A stretch of DNA of 64,000 nt from Noviherbaspirillum massiliense JC206 (GTDB taxonomy: Bacteria > Pseudomonadota > Gammaproteobacteria > Burkholderiales > Burkholderiaceae_D). Positions 61,109 to 64,000 of the stretch are shown here, piece by piece. The position numbers and the translations under genes were made by a program. The stretch is from contig NZ_HE978634.1 in assembly GCF_000312045.1 (NCBI RefSeq), forward strand, positions 2,954,428-3,018,427, given 5' to 3'. Position 1 is the stretch's first letter. The number at the start of each line of letters is the position of its first letter. The notes below the pieces were generated by a model. That model saw nothing but the letters and a program-made list of their open reading frames with translations, had not been told where the DNA came from and did not search any database.

Positions 61109-63640
61109 ATGCAGGACAAACTTGCCAACTACCACGCCAAGCGCAATTTCCGCATCACGCCCGAGCCTCATGGCGAGCTGGCCGCGCCCGGCGAACGGCT
61201 GCGCTTCGTGGTGCAAAGGCATGACGCGCGCAAGCTACATTACGACTTCCGGCTCGAGCTCGACGGCACGCTGAAAAGCTGGGCCGTGCCGAAAGGCCCG
61301 AGCCTGGATCCGGCGGAGAAGCGGCTCGCGGTGCAGGTGGAAGATCATCCGCTCGACTACATCGATTTCGAAGGCGACATTCCCGAACACCAGTACGGCG
61401 CCGGCCATGTCGATGTCTGGGACAGCGGCTACTGGGAACCGCAGGGCGATCCGGTCGCGGGCTACAAGGCCGGCAAGCTCAAGTTCCGCCTCGACGGCGA
61501 GCGGCTGCGCGGCGGCTGGGCCCTGGTGCGCACCCGCCTGCAGGCCGGCAAGCCGCAATGGCTTCTGATCAAGGAAAAGGACGAGGAAGCGCAGGCGCAC
61601 GCGGCAGATGGCGATGCCAAGCCTGACGAGGCTCCGGCAGCGCCGGCAGCAAAGCGCAAGCGCACCACCCGAAAGGCCACGTCTTCAACCGCGCAGGAAC
61701 AGCACGATGCGGCCGCCCCCACCGCGCTCAAGGGCGCGCGCAAGGCGGCGCTGCCAGAGACCATGAGCGCCCAGCTCGCCACCCTGGTCGACGCGGTGCC
61801 GCAGGAAGGTGACTGGCTGTATGAAATCAAGTACGACGGCTATCGCGTGCTGGCGCGCGTGGACGGAGACGAGGTCCGCCTGTTCACCCGCGACGGCAAG
61901 GACTGGACGGCGAAGCTGCCGCGCCAGGCGGAAGCTATCCGTGCGCTCGGCCTTCAAAGCGCGTGGCTCGACGGTGAAATCGTGGTGCTCGACAAGCAGG
62001 GCATTCCTTCCTTCCAGCTGCTGCAGAACGCCTTCGATGAAAAGCGCAGCGCGCAGATCCTGTATTACCTGTTCGACCTGCCCTACCTGAACGGCTACGA
62101 CTTGCGCAAGACGCCGCTCGAAGCGCGGCGCGAGCTGCTCGGGCAGATGCTGGCCGGCGCGGAACAAGCTTCGCTGCGCTTCAGCGCTGCGCTCGACAAG
62201 CCGCCGCAGCAATTGCTCGACAGCGCCTGCGAACTGTCCATGGAAGGCATCATCGGCAAGCTCGCCGGCTCGCCCTATGTCGGCAAGCGCAGCACCGACT
62301 GGATCAAGCTCAAATGCCGCAAGCGCCAGGAATTCGTAATCGCCGGCTATACCGACCCGCAGGGCGCGCGCCAGTATTTCGGCTCACTGCTGCTCGGCGT
62401 GTATGGCGACGACGGCGTGCTGCGCTATGCAGGCCGCGTCGGTACCGGCTTCGACCGAACCACGCTGCAATCCACCTACCGGCAACTGAAGGCGCTGGAA
62501 CAGAAGCCGAATCCCTTCGCCAAGCTGCCCGCCGGCGTCGGCCGCGCGCATGTGCACTGGATCAGGCCGCAACTGGCGGCGGAAGTGTCGTTTGCCGAAT
62601 GGACCCGTGAAGGTCTGGTGAGGCAGGCGGTGTTCCACGGACTGCGGATCGACAAGCCGGCCGCGCAGATCCGGCGCGAACAGGCGGCGAGCACGCCGGC
62701 CAAGGCAGGCAAGGCCGGCAGCACCAAGTCTCGTAACGATACAAAAGAAGCCGCGGTCGCCGGCGTCCGCATCACCCATCCGGACCGCGTGATCGATCCC
62801 CGGAGCGGATTCACCAAGCTTGAACTGGCACGCTATTATGAACAGGTGGCGCCGCGCATCCTGCCCTTCCTGCAAAACCGCCCGGTCTACCTGCTGCGCT
62901 GCCCCGAAGGCATCGAAGGTGAAAAGTTTTTCCAGAAGCACCGCGGCCGCCTGCCGATTCCCGGCGTGCGCATGTTCGACCAGTCGCTCGATCCCGAGCA
63001 TGCGCCGCTGATGGCGATCGAGTCGGCGGAAGCGCTGGCCGGTGCGGTGCAAATGGGCATGATCGAATTGCATGTCTGCGGCGCCACCGCCGACCGCATC
63101 GACCGGCCCGACTGCATGGTGTTCGACCTCGACCCCGACCCGGAGCTGCCATGGCACGCGGTGACGGAAGGCGCGCATCTTGTGAAAGTACTGCTCGACG
63201 AACTCGGCTTGCAGAGCTTCCTGAAAACCAGCGGCGGCAAGGGCCTGCACCTGGTGGTGCCGCTGGCGCGCCGGCACGAATGGGAAGACGTCACCGCCTT
63301 TTCCCAGGCGGTGGCACAGCACCTGGCACGCACCCTTCCCGCGCGCTTCAGCGCGAAGATGGGCGCGCAAAACCGGGCGGGAAAAATCTTCGTCGACTAC
63401 ATGCGCAACCAGCGCCAGGCGAGCGCCGTCTGTCCCTACTCGGTGCGCGCCCGGCCGGGATTGCCGGTGGCCACACCGATGACGTGGGAGGAGTTACCTG
63501 AGACGAACAGCGCTGCAATGTGGACGGTGGCGACGCTGCCGATGCGGCTGGCGCAGTTGAAAGAAGATCCTTGGGAGAATTACTTCAAGCTGCGGCAGGT
63601 GCTGACTGTCGGGATGAGGAGAAAGATTGGGGTGGAGTAG
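61109..63640 (+). CDS. ligD: ATP-dependent DNA ligase D
   Basis: 843 residues with three domains in the order phosphoesterase, ligase, polymerase. The 3'-phosphoesterase (about 1-180) has RHDARKLHYDFRLELDG; a linker with Ala/Lys follows. The ligase domain has the adenylated lysine in KYDGYR (Lys241) and later LDGEIVVL. The polymerase/primase domain (about 545-843) carries catalytic aspartates near 673-675 (FDLDPDPELP) and TSGGKGLHLVVPL. All catalytic regions appear intact. It repairs double-strand breaks with Ku. Confidence 0.95.
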   Translation: MQDKLANYHAKRNFRITPEPHGELAAPGERLRFVVQRHDARKLHYDFRLELDGTLKSWAVPKGPSLDPAEKRLAVQVEDHPLDYIDFEGDIPEHQYGAGHVDVWDSGYWEPQGDPVAGYKAGKLKFRLDGERLRGGWALVRTRLQAGKPQWLLIKEKDEEAQAHAADGDAKPDEAPAAPAAKRKRTTRKATSSTAQEQHDAAAPTALKGARKAALPETMSAQLATLVDAVPQEGDWLYEIKYDGYRVLARVDGDEVRLFTRDGKDWTAKLPRQAEAIRALGLQSAWLDGEIVVLDKQGIPSFQLLQNAFDEKRSAQILYYLFDLPYLNGYDLRKTPLEARRELLGQMLAGAEQASLRFSAALDKPPQQLLDSACELSMEGIIGKLAGSPYVGKRSTDWIKLKCRKRQEFVIAGYTDPQGARQYFGSLLLGVYGDDGVLRYAGRVGTGFDRTTLQSTYRQLKALEQKPNPFAKLPAGVGRAHVHWIRPQLAAEVSFAEWTREGLVRQAVFHGLRIDKPAAQIRREQAASTPAKAGKAGSTKSRNDTKEAAVAGVRITHPDRVIDPRSGFTKLELARYYEQVAPRILPFLQNRPVYLLRCPEGIEGEKFFQKHRGRLPIPGVRMFDQSLDPEHAPLMAIESAEALAGAVQMGMIELHVCGATADRIDRPDCMVFDLDPDPELPWHAVTEGAHLVKVLLDELGLQSFLKTSGGKGLHLVVPLARRHEWEDVTAFSQAVAQHLARTLPARFSAKMGAQNRAGKIFVDYMRNQRQASAVCPYSVRARPGLPVATPMTWEELPETNSAAMWTVATLPMRLAQLKEDPWENYFKLRQVLTVGMRRKIGVE

Positions 63641-63683
63641 GACGTGCACAAAAGACGTGACTGTCTCGGCCTGTATAAGTTAC

Positions 63684-63953
63684 TCATTGCTCAGGTAACC
63701 AACGGCCCTTGTTCTTGATACGAGAGCGAACCGAAACGACTAAGCCAACGCAGCAGAGTGCATGGAACGCCATTATTGTCCAATACCACCAAGCGCTCTC
63801 TGAAACACTCTTAGAGATGCTGCCATGTGTAGAGGGCAGGATGGTTTCACCCGTCACCAATCCAATACATAGCAGCACTGGAGCAGTGATATATAGAGCC
63901 CATTCAAGACCAGTACGGGCGGTGAAGAAGCGCCGAAACGATGCCATATCCAT
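63684..63953 (-). CDS. Small membrane protein, unknown function
   Basis: 89 residues with two hydrophobic segments (about 18-36 and 56-74) around a polar loop (PSTHGSISKSVSESAWW). Base composition is lower in GC than in the neighbours. No family is recognised and the ribosome-binding site is weak. It converges on ligD. The last 47 bases of the window to its right hold nothing recognisable. Confidence 0.55.
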   Translation of the reverse strand: MDMASFRRFFTARTGLEWALYITAPVLLCIGLVTGETILPSTHGSISKSVSESAWWYWTIMAFHALCCVGLVVSVRSRIKNKGRWLPEQ

Positions 63954-64000
63954 ATGCGAAAGTCTAATCTATTGAGAGTTCATAAATGGTTGACGCGCAC

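Noticed and set aside
1..64000. CRISPR arrays, tRNA or rRNA genes, insertion sequence transposases
   Set aside because: No regularly spaced direct repeats, cloverleaf-like sequences, rRNA landmarks or transposase motifs were seen on either strand.

Overview
The window looks like chromosomal DNA from a betaproteobacterium of the Burkholderiales, most probably an Oxalobacteraceae-type soil or freshwater organism (Noviherbaspirillum/Herbaspirillum/Massilia-like). This rests on the high GC content, a tripartite tricarboxylate transporter with a Bug-type binding protein, tandem c-di-GMP enzymes, Ku/LigD repair and several small protein families remembered from that group. It is inference from family content; no database search was possible. 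No rRNA, tRNA, CRISPR array, prophage or transposase gene was seen.

Layout. 1-10.5 kb: tail of a SET-domain protein, an AzlCD exporter, a small protein behind a perfect FNR-type box, an orphan ParA, a LysR gene divergent from doxX-gst, NAD(P)HX dehydratase plus a histidine phosphatase, PagP, a YegD-type Hsp70 and a secreted hydrolase. 10.5-24 kb: small conserved proteins, a cardiolipin-synthase-like lipoprotein, a CHRD lipoprotein divergent from a PQQ-type sugar dehydrogenase lipoprotein, two consecutive GGDEF-EAL proteins (GAF/PAS type and MHYT type), a thioesterase, an MFS carrier and a VOC protein. 24-26.7 kb: lower-GC accessory patch with a SUKH/SMI1 protein, a membrane protein and a secreted-protein gene broken by an in-frame TGA. 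26.7-37 kb: NhaR-like regulator, Bax-inhibitor-1 protein, TerC, an XRE regulator, an ornithine-cyclodeaminase-family reductase, a LysR regulator divergent from D-tartrate dehydratase, lipoproteins and aroG. 38-42 kb: a TAT-exported GMC dehydrogenase complex (subunit 3, flavoprotein, dihaem cytochrome c) followed by a HiPIP.

44-57.3 kb is the most coherent block: a sugar-acid catabolic region. A plus-strand pair (COG4091-like dehydrogenase plus TctC) faces a minus-strand operon tctB-tctA-pdxA2-(RhmD-like dehydratase)-araD1, with a LysR gene divergent from tctB. Next to it lie denD and a divergent GntR-otnK-otnC operon, which matches the known D-erythronate route to dihydroxyacetone phosphate except that the isomerase OtnI is not in the window. 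Two inverted, diverged copies of a short element with terminal inverted repeats bracket the LysR-denD pair. The window ends with Tim44-like and DegP/HtrA-like envelope proteins and the Ku-LigD end-joining pair.

The most notable signals beyond the genes are that element pair, a second dispersed hairpin family whose two full copies differ by paired (compensatory) changes, the FNR box, the GMC/HiPIP electron-transfer cluster, and the in-frame-stop gene. No clearly new large system was found; the sugar-acid block is the best candidate for an uncharacterised pathway.
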